Shown piece after piece: positions 1-5,205 of a stretch of DNA of 5,205 nt. The notes under the pieces are model-generated. The model saw only the letters and a program-made list of their open reading frames with translations, ran no database searches and had not been told where the DNA came from. Numbering within the stretch: the first letter of the stretch is position 1; the number at the start of each line of letters is the position of its first letter. The stretch spans positions 1 to 5,205 of the forward strand of contig JAICEV010000274.1 in the NCBI GenBank assembly GCA_025923975.1. The letters run 5' to 3'. The stretch comes from Propionibacteriaceae bacterium (GTDB lineage Bacteria > Actinomycetota > Actinomycetes > Propionibacteriales > Propionibacteriaceae). The position numbers were made by a program, and so were the translations under genes.

Positions 1-391
1 CTTTGACGACGCGGATTGTGGAGTCGTAGATGGCGGGATCACCCCACACCAGGAAGCCGATCGTGCCGCCATCGCCGATCTCAGCTCCGATAATCTCGGC
101 GTATCGACGAGCACGAGCCTCATGCCAGGCGGCGACACCCACTTGATATTCGGCGGCACCGCGCTCGCGGTCGGATCCTCGCTCCGGATCCGACACTTCG
201 ACGAAGCGATAGTGAGTATGGGTGATCAGCGTCCGGCAAAGGTCCTCCCGTAGCCTGACGAGGTCCTGCTTCGCGGCTCCCTTGTCCGCCACGAGGAACA
301 CGTCCACCCGGTTCAGAGCTGCAACAGCCTCCCGGGTCAGGTGATCGGGGTTTCCGCTGCCAATGCCGATGACCAGTGCCTGGATCGTCAC
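1..391 (-). CDS. cobF: Precorrin-6A synthase (deacetylating) CobF, 3' part cut by window edge
   Basis: The first 130 codons of a CobF-type methyltransferase are visible; the rest lies beyond the left edge (the family is usually about 250 residues). Known role: in the aerobic cobalamin pathway it uses S-adenosylmethionine to methylate C-1 of precorrin-5 and releases acetate, giving precorrin-6A, in the cytoplasm. Seen: a glycine-rich N-terminal motif GIGSGNPDHLT (residues 9-19), typical of tetrapyrrole methylases; NRVDVFLVADKG (27-38); the PDPER-like segment DPERGSDRER (68-77); a WHEARA segment (89-94); and GFLVWGDPAIYDST (112-125), a segment characteristic of CobF. The GTG start (391-389) overlaps the cobQ stop in GTGA, which implies translational coupling. 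No strong ribosome site precedes it. A related methylase (CobI, CobM) would lack the WGDPA-YDST signature, so the assignment is good. Confidence 0.9.
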   Translation of the reverse strand, partial: MTIQALVIGIGSGNPDHLTREAVAALNRVDVFLVADKGAAKQDLVRLREDLCRTLITHTHYRFVEVSDPERGSDRERGAAEYQVGVAAWHEARARRYAEIIGAEIGDGGTIGFLVWGDPAIYDSTIRVVK

Positions 392-1863
392 AGCCGTCCA
401 GCCACGCGCGTACCGGCCAGCAGCAGACCAAGATCAACATGCTGCTCGACAGCGTCCGCCAACGTATTGATCATGGTTTCCCGTCGCGCACCGTACGCCG
501 GCGCGTCAGGATCGGAACGCCAGGGCGATCCAGCCGCCACTGCGATCTCGGCCAGCCAGGCCTGCCTGAAGTCGTCATTCTCAAAGGCTCCGTGCCACAT
601 AGTGCCCCACACCTGAGCTCGCTGCCAGCCGTCGAGGAATGGCTCCGCCTCGCCATCAACCTGCGCAATCCCGTGGTGGATCTCGTACGCCGCAACCTCA
701 TGGCCACGCCAGGTGCCGGTCGGCCGCCGGAGCACCTTGTCCGCCTCGAAGCTGATCTTGGTGGGGAGGAGACCGAGCCCGTCAACCACTCCACGACCCG
801 ACTCCACCGGGTCGTCGATGACCCGCGCCAGCATCTGGTATCCGCCGCAGATTCCCAGCACCGGCTCGCCGCGTCCCGCCCGCGCTTCGATCACCTGCGC
901 AAGCCCAGCCCGGCGCAGCCACTCCAGGTCGCTGACAGTGGACCGGGTACCAGGGAGTACCACAAGATCGGCTGCGGCAACTGACTGCGCATCAGTCGTG
1001 ACGAGCACCTCGACACCGGGCTCGGCAGCCAGCGCCTCCACATCTGTGCCGTTCGACAATCGTGGCAGCCTCACTACCGCCACTCGGAGTGCGCGCTCAG
1101 CCGGGCTCTGATGCCGCCAGGCGGCTACTTCGAGGGTGTCTTCGGCGTCCAGCCAGACATCGGGGAGCCACGGCAGTACGCCCGCGAACGGCACGCCGGT
1201 CCGCTTCGTGAGCTCGGCCAGGCCCGGTTGCAGCACCTTGACATCTCCACGGAACTTATTGATCAAGAAGGCTTTGATCAACTGTCGGTCATGATCGTCG
1301 AGCAGGGCGACCGTGCCGTACAGGGAGGCGAAAACGCCTCCGCGATCAATGTCGCCGATCACAATTACCGGCAGTTTCTTGGCCTGTGCCAGGCCGAGGT
1401 TGACGAAATCACTGGCACGCAAGTTGATCTCCGCAGGTGATCCAGCACCCTCACAAATGATCACTTCAAAGCGACTCGCCAGCTCATCGTAGGCAGCGAA
1501 GGCGGCTGCTGCGAGATGGCCGCGTCCACTCACGTACTCCGCCGATTCCAAGGTGCCGGAGGGCCGGCCGCGGAGCACGATGTGAGACCGGCGATCGGAG
1601 CCGGGCTTCAGCAGCACTGGATTCATGGCCGATTCAGCGGCGAGCCCCGCGGCTTGCGCCTGCAGGTACTGGGCGCGGCCGATCTCTGCGCCGTCATTGC
1701 AGATGCAGGAGTTGTTCGACATGTTCTGCGCCTTGAAAGGTGCAACCGCAATGCCCCGGCGCGCCAGCGTCCGGCACAACCCGGTGACCACCAGCGACTT
1801 TCCCGCATCGGAGGACGTGCCCGCGATCAGGACGCCACTCGATTCACCGGTCTCGGTGCCCAC
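388..1863 (-). CDS. cobQ: Cobyric acid synthase CobQ (glutamine-hydrolysing)
   Basis: Full-length cobyric acid synthase, 491 residues from the chosen start, the usual size for the family. Known role: ATP- and glutamine-dependent amidation of the b, d, e and g side chains of adenosylcobyrinic acid a,c-diamide. Seen: an N-terminal dethiobiotin-synthetase-like ATPase domain with GTSSDAGKS (15-23), PFKAQNMSNNS (42-52), CEGAGSPAEINL (137-148) and VIGDIDRGGVFASLYGT (168-184). A C-terminal class I glutamine amidotransferase domain follows, with VLPGTRST (302-309), the nucleophile Cys339 in GICGGYQM, YEIHHG (393-398) and His424 in GTMWHGAFEND. The reading frame stays open back to an ATG at 2001, but those 46 extra residues resemble no CobQ and run into the divergent gene. 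The GTG at 1863 puts the protein start nine residues before the conserved GVLIAGTSSDAGKS, as in homologues. A CTG at 1887 behind GAGGG is a less likely alternative. The protein is too long for the CobQ-like GatD peptidoglycan amidase. Confidence 0.95.
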   Translation of the reverse strand: MGTETGESSGVLIAGTSSDAGKSLVVTGLCRTLARRGIAVAPFKAQNMSNNSCICNDGAEIGRAQYLQAQAAGLAAESAMNPVLLKPGSDRRSHIVLRGRPSGTLESAEYVSGRGHLAAAAFAAYDELASRFEVIICEGAGSPAEINLRASDFVNLGLAQAKKLPVIVIGDIDRGGVFASLYGTVALLDDHDRQLIKAFLINKFRGDVKVLQPGLAELTKRTGVPFAGVLPWLPDVWLDAEDTLEVAAWRHQSPAERALRVAVVRLPRLSNGTDVEALAAEPGVEVLVTTDAQSVAAADLVVLPGTRSTVSDLEWLRRAGLAQVIEARAGRGEPVLGICGGYQMLARVIDDPVESGRGVVDGLGLLPTKISFEADKVLRRPTGTWRGHEVAAYEIHHGIAQVDGEAEPFLDGWQRAQVWGTMWHGAFENDDFRQAWLAEIAVAAGSPWRSDPDAPAYGARRETMINTLADAVEQHVDLGLLLAGTRVAGRL

Positions 1864-1869
1864 CGGCGA

Positions 1870-1875
1870 AGTGTA
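1870..1875 (-). promoter_or_regulatory. Candidate -10 element for a leaderless cobQ transcript
   Basis: On the minus strand TACACT (matching TAnnnT) lies six bases before the GTG proposed for cobQ. That is the spacing expected if transcription begins at the start codon itself. No Shine-Dalgarno sequence precedes this GTG, which fits leaderless translation, common in actinobacteria. No recognisable -35 hexamer sits 16-19 bases upstream. This is inference from spacing and a single hexamer. Confidence 0.35.
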
Positions 1876-1908
1876 CGGCGTGTCCAGATGCCGACCCTCG
1901 CTTGCTGG

Positions 1909-1944
1909 AACAGCCCCAGCTATGTTTGTCTTACACGGGCTGTT
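1909..1944. repeat. Perfect 8-bp inverted repeat with 20-bp spacer in the cobQ/CAP intergenic region
   Basis: AACAGCCC (1909-1916) and GGGCTGTT (1937-1944) are exact reverse complements separated by 20 bp. The left arm also lies in the loop of a short competing hairpin, GCTGG (1904-1908) with CCAGC (1916-1920). The repeat could be an operator for either divergent gene, or an RNA structure upstream of the CAP gene if transcription starts upstream of it. An 8-bp match within about 100 bp can also arise by chance. Confidence 0.35.
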
Positions 1945-1957
1945 ATCAAATCGTGAC
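1942..1957 (+). promoter_or_regulatory. Candidate direct-repeat site for an OmpR-family regulator (MtrA-like)
   Basis: GTTAT (1942-1946) and GTGAC (1953-1957) form two half-sites 11 bp apart, start to start. This is the helical spacing typical of OmpR-family response regulators such as MtrA and GlnR, whose actinobacterial sites resemble GTnAC-n6-GnnAC. MtrA is known to control secreted cell-wall hydrolases and surface proteins, so a site ahead of a secreted CAP protein would make sense. The first half-site ends in T instead of C, so the match is imperfect. Confidence 0.25.
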
Positions 1958-1960
1958 TTC

Positions 1961-1966
1961 GGGGGA
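1961..1966 (+). promoter_or_regulatory. Ribosome binding site that favours the GTG start of the CAP gene
   Basis: GGGGGA ends four bases before the GTG at 1971. It is the only purine-rich run near any candidate start of the CAP gene. The ATG at 2004 has only a weak AAGA before it, and the ATG at 1902 lies inside the inverted-repeat region and has no site. Confidence 0.55.
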
Positions 1967-1970
1967 CGTC

Positions 1971-2876
1971 GTGCGCGACGTAGGCAACGTAACCAGCACA
2001 AGAATGCGAATCGCCTCTGCGAGTGCTGCGATTGTCGTCAGCGCAGCAGTCGCCGGTGCTGCCCTATTTGGCAGTTCGGCCCTCGGCGACCCAGGTTCGC
2101 CAATGGGCCAGGATCGCCGGCTCGTAGCTGTTCCGGCCACTCCTACACCGTCGCCCGAGTTGACGCCGATTGGCGCCACTACACGATCCAATCGGGCGCG
2201 TGCGCACTCTCGTCCAGAGTGTCAGCGGCCCGAGAAGCCGTCCGTGTGTTATCGCGAGCCGAAGCATCGTTCGACTGCCACGCCGGTTAAGAGATCGAGT
2301 AAGAGCAAGAGCACACGCACGACCCCGACGCCCATCAAGCGCGCGACGCTGAAGACCACAGAAGCCCACAGCCCAAGACCCACGCCGGCCAAGAGGCCGA
2401 CAAAAGCAGCGACGTCAACCCCGGCCCAGAAGGCGTCCACCAGTTCCTCCGCCTATGCCACACGCTCGGATTGGGCTGACGCGGTGCTGGATGAACTCAA
2501 TGCCGAACGTGCGCGCCACGGTCTGGCGGCGTTGAAGCTGAATAGCGAGCTCACTTCGGCAGCGCACGCCCACAACTTGGCCATGGCTAAGGCCAACAAG
2601 CTGAGCCACCAGTTGAGCGGCGAGGCGGCACTCGGCTCGCGGGTCTCCGCCGCCGGTTACCGCTGGAGCGCGGTCGGCGAAAACGTCGCCTACAACTCCG
2701 ATCGTTCGCAAAGCGGCGTACTAGCCGTGCAGAAGGCGATGTACAACGAGAAGCCTCCCAACGACGGACACCGCAAGAACATCTTGAGCAAGACGTACGT
2801 CGACGTTGGCATCGACGTGATCAATGACTCCGTCCATGACAAGGTCTGGCTGGTCACCGACTTCGGCAGGCCCTGA
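1971..2876 (+). CDS. Secreted CAP-domain (SCP/PR-1, YkwD-type) protein with basic Thr/Pro-rich linker
   Basis: A 301-residue protein with three parts. Residues 1-39 form a Sec signal peptide: a basic start ending MR at 12-13, then a hydrophobic Ala/Val stretch (14-38), with cleavage probably near SSALG. Residues 40-165 are a low-complexity linker rich in Thr, Pro, Ser, Lys and Arg; between 72 and 165 there are about 23 basic and 4 acidic residues. The only two cysteines, Cys84 and Cys93, lie there nine residues apart and could form a small disulfide loop. Residues 166-299 are a CAP domain with LSHQ (His213), GENVAYN (236-242, Glu237), Glu260 and GHRKNIL (266-272, His267), the usual cavity residues. 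Bacterial CAP proteins are extracellular, but most have no proven activity. The basic linker suggests binding to anionic cell-wall polymers (inference). The start is uncertain: GTG 1971 has a ribosome site, while ATG 2004 would give 290 residues and a shorter signal peptide. The 3' end overlaps the convergent exporter gene by 23 bp. Confidence 0.88.
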   Translation: MRDVGNVTSTRMRIASASAAIVVSAAVAGAALFGSSALGDPGSPMGQDRRLVAVPATPTPSPELTPIGATTRSNRARAHSRPECQRPEKPSVCYREPKHRSTATPVKRSSKSKSTRTTPTPIKRATLKTTEAHSPRPTPAKRPTKAATSTPAQKASTSSSAYATRSDWADAVLDELNAERARHGLAALKLNSELTSAAHAHNLAMAKANKLSHQLSGEAALGSRVSAAGYRWSAVGENVAYNSDRSQSGVLAVQKAMYNEKPPNDGHRKNILSKTYVDVGIDVINDSVHDKVWLVTDFGRP

Positions 2877-3894
2877 GCAACTGCGCGATTAGCTCCTTGA
2901 CGCAGGCGTTCGTTCTGGAGTTAACACGGTCGGCTCCGCCACCACCTTCGTACGGGCCCGGCCGTTGCACGAGAGCGATCCCGCCCAAGATCAACGCGCC
3001 ACCGAGGAGCTGCATTGGTCCAGGACGCTGGCCGAGCAGCACGAATGCGAAGATCACCGCGAAGATGACCTCGGTCAATGAGACGAACGACGCCAGTGAA
3101 CTGCCGAGGCGGCGTACCCCAACGATGCCAGCCGGATAGGCAAGTACGGCGCTGATCAAGATCAACACCAAAACTGGGACCCACCAGTCGACGGGCCTGT
3201 CGGCCAAGATCGTGACTCCGCCAGACGCAGCGAGCGGCAGCAGGCCGGCTGCCGCCGCGGCCAGCAAGACGCCCGCTCCGATTCCAGTGCCTGCCGTCGT
3301 GAGCAGCAGCGGGTGGATCGGCGCATCGCTTCCGGTGTCCTCACTGAGGAGGAAGTACGCACAGAGGCACAGAGCCGCACCTAGAGCCCAGGCGACGCCG
3401 ATCGGATTGAGCGTCAACCCCTCGCGAAGGTCGAGGACAAAGGCCAGGCCAACGATTGACAGGCCAGCTCCCACAAGCACTGACGAGGTGGGCCGATGGT
3501 GGGTTCGCGCCCAGTGCCAGCCGATCAACATGACCGGCGCCAGGAACTCCAGCAGTAGGGCAACGCCGACGGAGAGGTACTGCACCGCGCTGAAGTAGCA
3601 GAGCTGTGCCAAAGCGATCGCGACCACTCCGTACGCCAACATCCGCAGCGACTGCCCACGGGTCGGCAGTCCGATCCGGCGGATGAGGACCAGGCATGGT
3701 ATGAGAAGGATGAGGAATGCGCCTCCAACACGAGTGGCCACCACTGCCGCGGGTGACCACCCCAGATCCAGCAGGGAGCGGGCAAGGGAGCCAGAGAGTC
3801 CGAAGGATGACGCCGAGACCAGCGCAAAGGCCAGCCCACCGGCATAGCTCCGTTCGGCGACCGTTCGGGCTTCTTCCCGAGCAACGGTCGCCAT
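2854..3894 (-). CDS. EamA/DMT-superfamily inner-membrane exporter, ten predicted helices
   Basis: A 346-residue membrane protein of the drug/metabolite transporter superfamily with the two-times-five helix layout of EamA proteins. Hydrophobic segments lie at about 18-38, 49-71, 84-104, 106-127, 138-155, 164-184, 194-222, 237-257, 266-288 and 293-310. Helix 4 carries ALLLEFLAPV (112-121) and helix 9 the matching second-repeat motif LTEVIFAVIFAFVLLGQ (273-289), which ends each EamA repeat. The first motif is reminiscent of RhtA-type threonine/homoserine exporters, so export of an amino acid or related small molecule is plausible but the substrate is unknown. The ATG at 3894 has an excellent ribosome site. 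The gene is divergent from the CGNR regulator, which probably controls it. Oddity: after the last helix a hydrophilic, basic tail of about 35 residues (311-346), starting with a Gly run, extends into the convergent CAP gene. Confidence 0.9.
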   Translation of the reverse strand: MATVAREEARTVAERSYAGGLAFALVSASSFGLSGSLARSLLDLGWSPAAVVATRVGGAFLILLIPCLVLIRRIGLPTRGQSLRMLAYGVVAIALAQLCYFSAVQYLSVGVALLLEFLAPVMLIGWHWARTHHRPTSSVLVGAGLSIVGLAFVLDLREGLTLNPIGVAWALGAALCLCAYFLLSEDTGSDAPIHPLLLTTAGTGIGAGVLLAAAAAGLLPLAASGGVTILADRPVDWWVPVLVLILISAVLAYPAGIVGVRRLGSSLASFVSLTEVIFAVIFAFVLLGQRPGPMQLLGGALILGGIALVQRPGPYEGGGGADRVNSRTNACVKELIAQLLRACRSR

Positions 3895-3901
3895 CGCCTC
3901 T

Positions 3902-3907
3902 CCTCCT
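3902..3907 (-). promoter_or_regulatory. Strong ribosome binding site of the EamA exporter
   Basis: On the minus strand AGGAGG, within a longer GAGGAGGAGAGG purine run, lies seven bases before the ATG at 3894. It fixes the start of the exporter and predicts efficient translation, unlike the other genes in this window. Confidence 0.8.
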
Positions 3908-3927
3908 CAGCTTGCCACATCTGTGTC

Positions 3928-3956
3928 ATGATCAAAATCGCATACACTAATGACAC
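3928..3956 (-). promoter_or_regulatory. Candidate promoter of the EamA exporter
   Basis: On the minus strand GTGTCA (3956-3951; four of six match TTGACA) and GATCAT (3933-3928; four of six match TATAAT) are separated by exactly 17 bp. Transcription would begin near 3921, giving a leader of about 27 bases that contains the ribosome site. Both hexamers overlap the half-sites of the proposed operator. The call rests on hexamer similarity alone. Confidence 0.35.
3943..3948 (+). promoter_or_regulatory. Candidate -10 element of the CGNR regulator gene
   Basis: TACACT, the same hexamer seen before cobQ, would place transcription start near 3955. That lies downstream of the ATG at 3950 and leaves a leader of about 28 bases before the TTG at 3983. 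It falls inside the middle half-site of the proposed operator. No good -35 hexamer is visible. Confidence 0.3.
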
Positions 3957-3972
3957 TAAAGCACACCATGTC

Positions 3973-3977
3973 AGGAG
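3973..3977 (+). promoter_or_regulatory. Ribosome binding site that points to a TTG start for the CGNR regulator
   Basis: AGGAG lies five bases before an in-frame TTG at 3983. Neither upstream in-frame ATG (3950, 3968) has a ribosome site, and the first lies within the proposed operator. The protein starting at TTG begins directly with the conserved FSHDTE segment. Confidence 0.4.
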
Positions 3978-3982
3978 TCAAG

Positions 3983-4534
3983 TTGCCTTTTAGTCATGAC
4001 ACCGAGCGCGCTCTTGCCGAGACCGCGGCCCTGGTGAACACCGTGGGGCTGGACGGTGACACGCTTGTCACCCTGGCTGATTTCGACGACTTCCTGGCTC
4101 GCAGTCCGTACTCCGGTGTCGTCCGCCGGAACCACGAGGAACTCGAATCCATACGTGCGCTGCGCCCCCGACTCCGCAACTTCTGGACAGCTAAGGATCG
4201 CGACGAGGCAGCGGCTCTGGTCAACCAGATCCTGGACGAGGCCGACGCCCGGCCTTACTTGGCTCGGCACGACGAGTGGGACTGGCACCTACACGTCACC
4301 CGTCCGGACGCGTCGCTCGCCGACCGGATCGCGGCCGAGGCGGCGATGGCCTTTCTCGATCTGATCAGGACCGACGAACTGGGCAGGCTGCGGATCTGTG
4401 CGGCTGCGGACTGTGAGGATGTGCTGGTCGATCTCTCCAAGAACTCCTCGAAGCGCTACTGCGACACCGGAAACTGCGGCAACCGGACCAACGTTGCCGC
4501 ATACCGCGCGCGCAAACGCCTGCAGCGCGCATGA
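3983..4534 (+). CDS. ABATE / CGNR zinc-finger transcriptional regulator
   Basis: A 183-residue protein from the TTG at 3983 (189 from ATG 3968, 194 from ATG 3950). It carries the ABATE domain followed by a CGNR zinc finger (formerly DUF1470). Seen: N-terminal FSHDTERALAETAALVNT (3-20), the conserved ABATE opening; an acidic and hydrophobic helical core (30-130); then four zinc-ligand cysteines, Cys139 and Cys144 in LRICAAADC, Cys160 in KRYC and Cys165 in NCGNR. The basic tail NVAAYRARKR (170-179) is the probable DNA contact. These proteins are predicted stress- or ligand-responsive regulators; few have been studied. The gene is divergent from the EamA exporter and its TGA overlaps the next gene's ATG, so it probably controls the exporter, itself and the aminotransferase (inference). 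Start choice: the TTG has AGGAG at good spacing, whereas the upstream ATGs do not. A leaderless ATG start cannot be excluded. Confidence 0.88.
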   Translation: MPFSHDTERALAETAALVNTVGLDGDTLVTLADFDDFLARSPYSGVVRRNHEELESIRALRPRLRNFWTAKDRDEAAALVNQILDEADARPYLARHDEWDWHLHVTRPDASLADRIAAEAAMAFLDLIRTDELGRLRICAAADCEDVLVDLSKNSSKRYCDTGNCGNRTNVAAYRARKRLQRA

Positions 4535-5205
4535 ATGCGGACACCATGACTGTCAGAGCGCCATTAGGCCCGTCGAGCCGGGCTGCTGTCCCGCCGTTCG
4601 CGGTGATGAGCATTCTCAACCGCGTGGCACAACTACGAGCCCAAGGCCAGGAGATCATCTCGCTCTGTGCCGGCGAGCCGTCTCAGGGCGCACCCTCGGA
4701 CGTCCGACGTCGTGCTGCGGAGCTGATGGTGGACCGTACGCCGTTGGGCTACACCGAGACCTTCGGGATCAAGCCGCTGCGGCGCGAGATCGCCGCACAC
4801 TACCGGCGCTGGTACGGATTGGACGTCGATGAAGATCAGATCGCGTTGACGACCGGTTCGTCCGGCGCCTTCTTGCTCGGCTTCCTGGCTGCTTTTGATC
4901 ATGGTGATCGGGTGGCGTTGACCCGGCCCGGTTACCCGGCCTATCGGAACATCCTGACCTCGCTGGGCTGTGAGGTCGTCGAGCTGGCTTGCGGTCCTGC
5001 GGAACGCTTCCAACCATCGGTGGAGCTGCTGGGGCAGGCTCACGCGGCCGCACCCCTGGCAGGGCTTGTGGTCGCCTCACCCGCCAATCCGACTGGGACC
5101 ATGATCACTCCGGACCATCTTGCCGAGCTCGCATCCTGGTGCCGTGATCATGAGGTCCGGCTCGTCAGTGACGAGATCTACCACGGGATCACCGATCGTA
5201 CCGTC
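4531..5205 (+). CDS. Fold-type I PLP-dependent aminotransferase (class I/II), 3' part cut by window edge
   Basis: The first 225 codons of an aspartate-aminotransferase-fold enzyme are open to the right edge; the full protein should be near 380-400 residues. Seen: PPFAVMSILNR (21-31), an N-terminal arm; LCAGEPSQGAP (45-55); LGYTETFGIKPLRREIAAHY (72-91); TTGSSGAFLLGF (107-118), the cofactor-phosphate loop; RPGYPAYRN (132-140); SPANPTGT (183-190) with Asn186; and SDEIYHGI (213-220) with Asp214 and Tyr217, which bind the pyridoxal ring. The catalytic lysine lies beyond the window. The substrate cannot be told from the sequence; the motifs fit amino-acid aminotransferases of actinobacteria. The ATG at 4531 overlaps the regulator's TGA in ATGA, which implies coupling. 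ATG 4546 is an alternative start. The link with a divergent amino-acid-type exporter suggests shared control by the CGNR protein. Confidence 0.9.
   Translation, partial: MNADTMTVRAPLGPSSRAAVPPFAVMSILNRVAQLRAQGQEIISLCAGEPSQGAPSDVRRRAAELMVDRTPLGYTETFGIKPLRREIAAHYRRWYGLDVDEDQIALTTGSSGAFLLGFLAAFDHGDRVALTRPGYPAYRNILTSLGCEVVELACGPAERFQPSVELLGQAHAAAPLAGLVVASPANPTGTMITPDHLAELASWCRDHEVRLVSDEIYHGITDRTV

Larger units (their letters stand above)
3921..3959. promoter_or_regulatory. Cluster of three related half-sites: candidate operator of the CGNR regulator
   Basis: GTGTCAT (3923-3929) and ATGACAC (3950-3956) form a perfect 7-bp inverted repeat with a 20-bp spacer. A third copy of the motif, ATACACTAA (3942-3950), directly precedes the right arm, which extends to ATGACACTAA (3950-3959). 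This makes a tandem ACACTAA repeat of period 9. The sites cover the -35 and -10 candidates of the exporter and the -10 candidate of the regulator gene. That is where a local regulator would bind to control both directions. The repeats are seen directly; the binding protein is inferred. Confidence 0.45.

Noticed and set aside
376..984. Long open frame on the plus strand (202 codons) and other plus-strand frames between 341 and 1956
   Set aside because: They lie antisense to cobQ, whose protein is clearly conserved. Their translations are Arg/Pro/Ser-rich and resemble no family; they are by-products of high-GC codon usage.
1864..1970. Cobalamin riboswitch upstream of cobQ
   Set aside because: The space is too short and no B12-box-like sequence is visible on the minus strand.
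1864..2001. N-terminal extension of cobQ to the ATG at 2001
   Set aside because: The 46 extra residues are Arg/Cys-rich, precede the normal CobQ N-terminus, and would overlap the start of the divergent CAP gene.
1625..2290. Plus-strand open frame of 221 codons spanning the cobQ 5' half and the CAP 5' region
   Set aside because: It crosses a promoter region and is out of frame with the CAP protein. Its sequence is compositionally like a frame shadow, with no recognisable domain.
2415..2711. Minus-strand open frame of 98 codons opposite the CAP domain
   Set aside because: It is antisense to the conserved CAP domain, with no ribosome site or recognisable product.
2877..2930. Rho-independent terminator between the CAP gene and the exporter
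   Set aside because: Only short imperfect stems are present (for example CTGCG 2881-2885 with CGCAG 2901-2905), without a following T-run, and the region is coding on the minus strand.
4365..5080. Several minus-strand frames opposite the CGNR and aminotransferase genes, and a plus-strand frame 4398-4832
   Set aside because: All overlap conserved coding sequence in another frame, and their compositions are typical of shadows. The real plus-strand aminotransferase frame is uninterrupted from 4531 to the window end.
1..5205. CRISPR array, tRNA or rRNA genes, insertion sequence or phage attachment site
   Set aside because: No regularly spaced repeats, RNA gene signatures, transposase-like proteins or terminal repeats were found. 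The genes are of ordinary chromosomal type.

Overview
The window reads as chromosome of a high-GC Gram-positive bacterium (Actinomycetota). The evidence is strong G/C bias at third codon positions, GTG starts, 4-base start/stop overlaps, and protein families typical of that phylum: aerobic-pathway CobF beside CobQ, a YkwD-type CAP protein with a Thr/Pro/Lys linker, and a CGNR zinc-finger regulator beside an EamA exporter. I cannot name the genus. Coding density is very high: the only non-coding stretches are about 107 bp (1864-1970) and about 88 bp (3895-3982), both between divergent genes, and no gap exceeds 300 bases.

Left part (1-1863, minus strand): two cobalamin genes. cobQ (cobyric acid synthase) is transcribed leftward and overlaps the start of cobF (precorrin-6A synthase, deacetylating) by 4 bp. 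cobF runs off the left edge. No cobalamin riboswitch precedes cobQ; a -10-like hexamer six bases ahead of its GTG suggests a leaderless start.

Middle (1971-3894): a secreted CAP-domain protein on the plus strand, with a signal peptide, a very basic Ser/Thr/Pro-rich linker and a C-terminal CAP domain, starts divergently from cobQ. It ends by overlapping, tail to tail, a minus-strand ten-helix EamA/DMT-family exporter.

Right part (3895-5205): divergent from the exporter lies a gene for an ABATE/CGNR zinc-finger transcription factor. Its stop codon overlaps the start of a fold-type I PLP-dependent aminotransferase that runs off the right edge. The shared promoter region carries a cluster of three related half-sites (ATGACAC type) lying over the candidate promoters of both directions. 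My inference is a small self-regulated module: a regulator controls an amino-acid or amine exporter and is translated together with an aminotransferase acting on a related metabolite.

Nothing here is clearly a new system. The most informative unexplained elements are the half-site cluster in the exporter/regulator intergenic region, the regulator-exporter-aminotransferase arrangement, and the spaced repeat elements between cobQ and the CAP gene.
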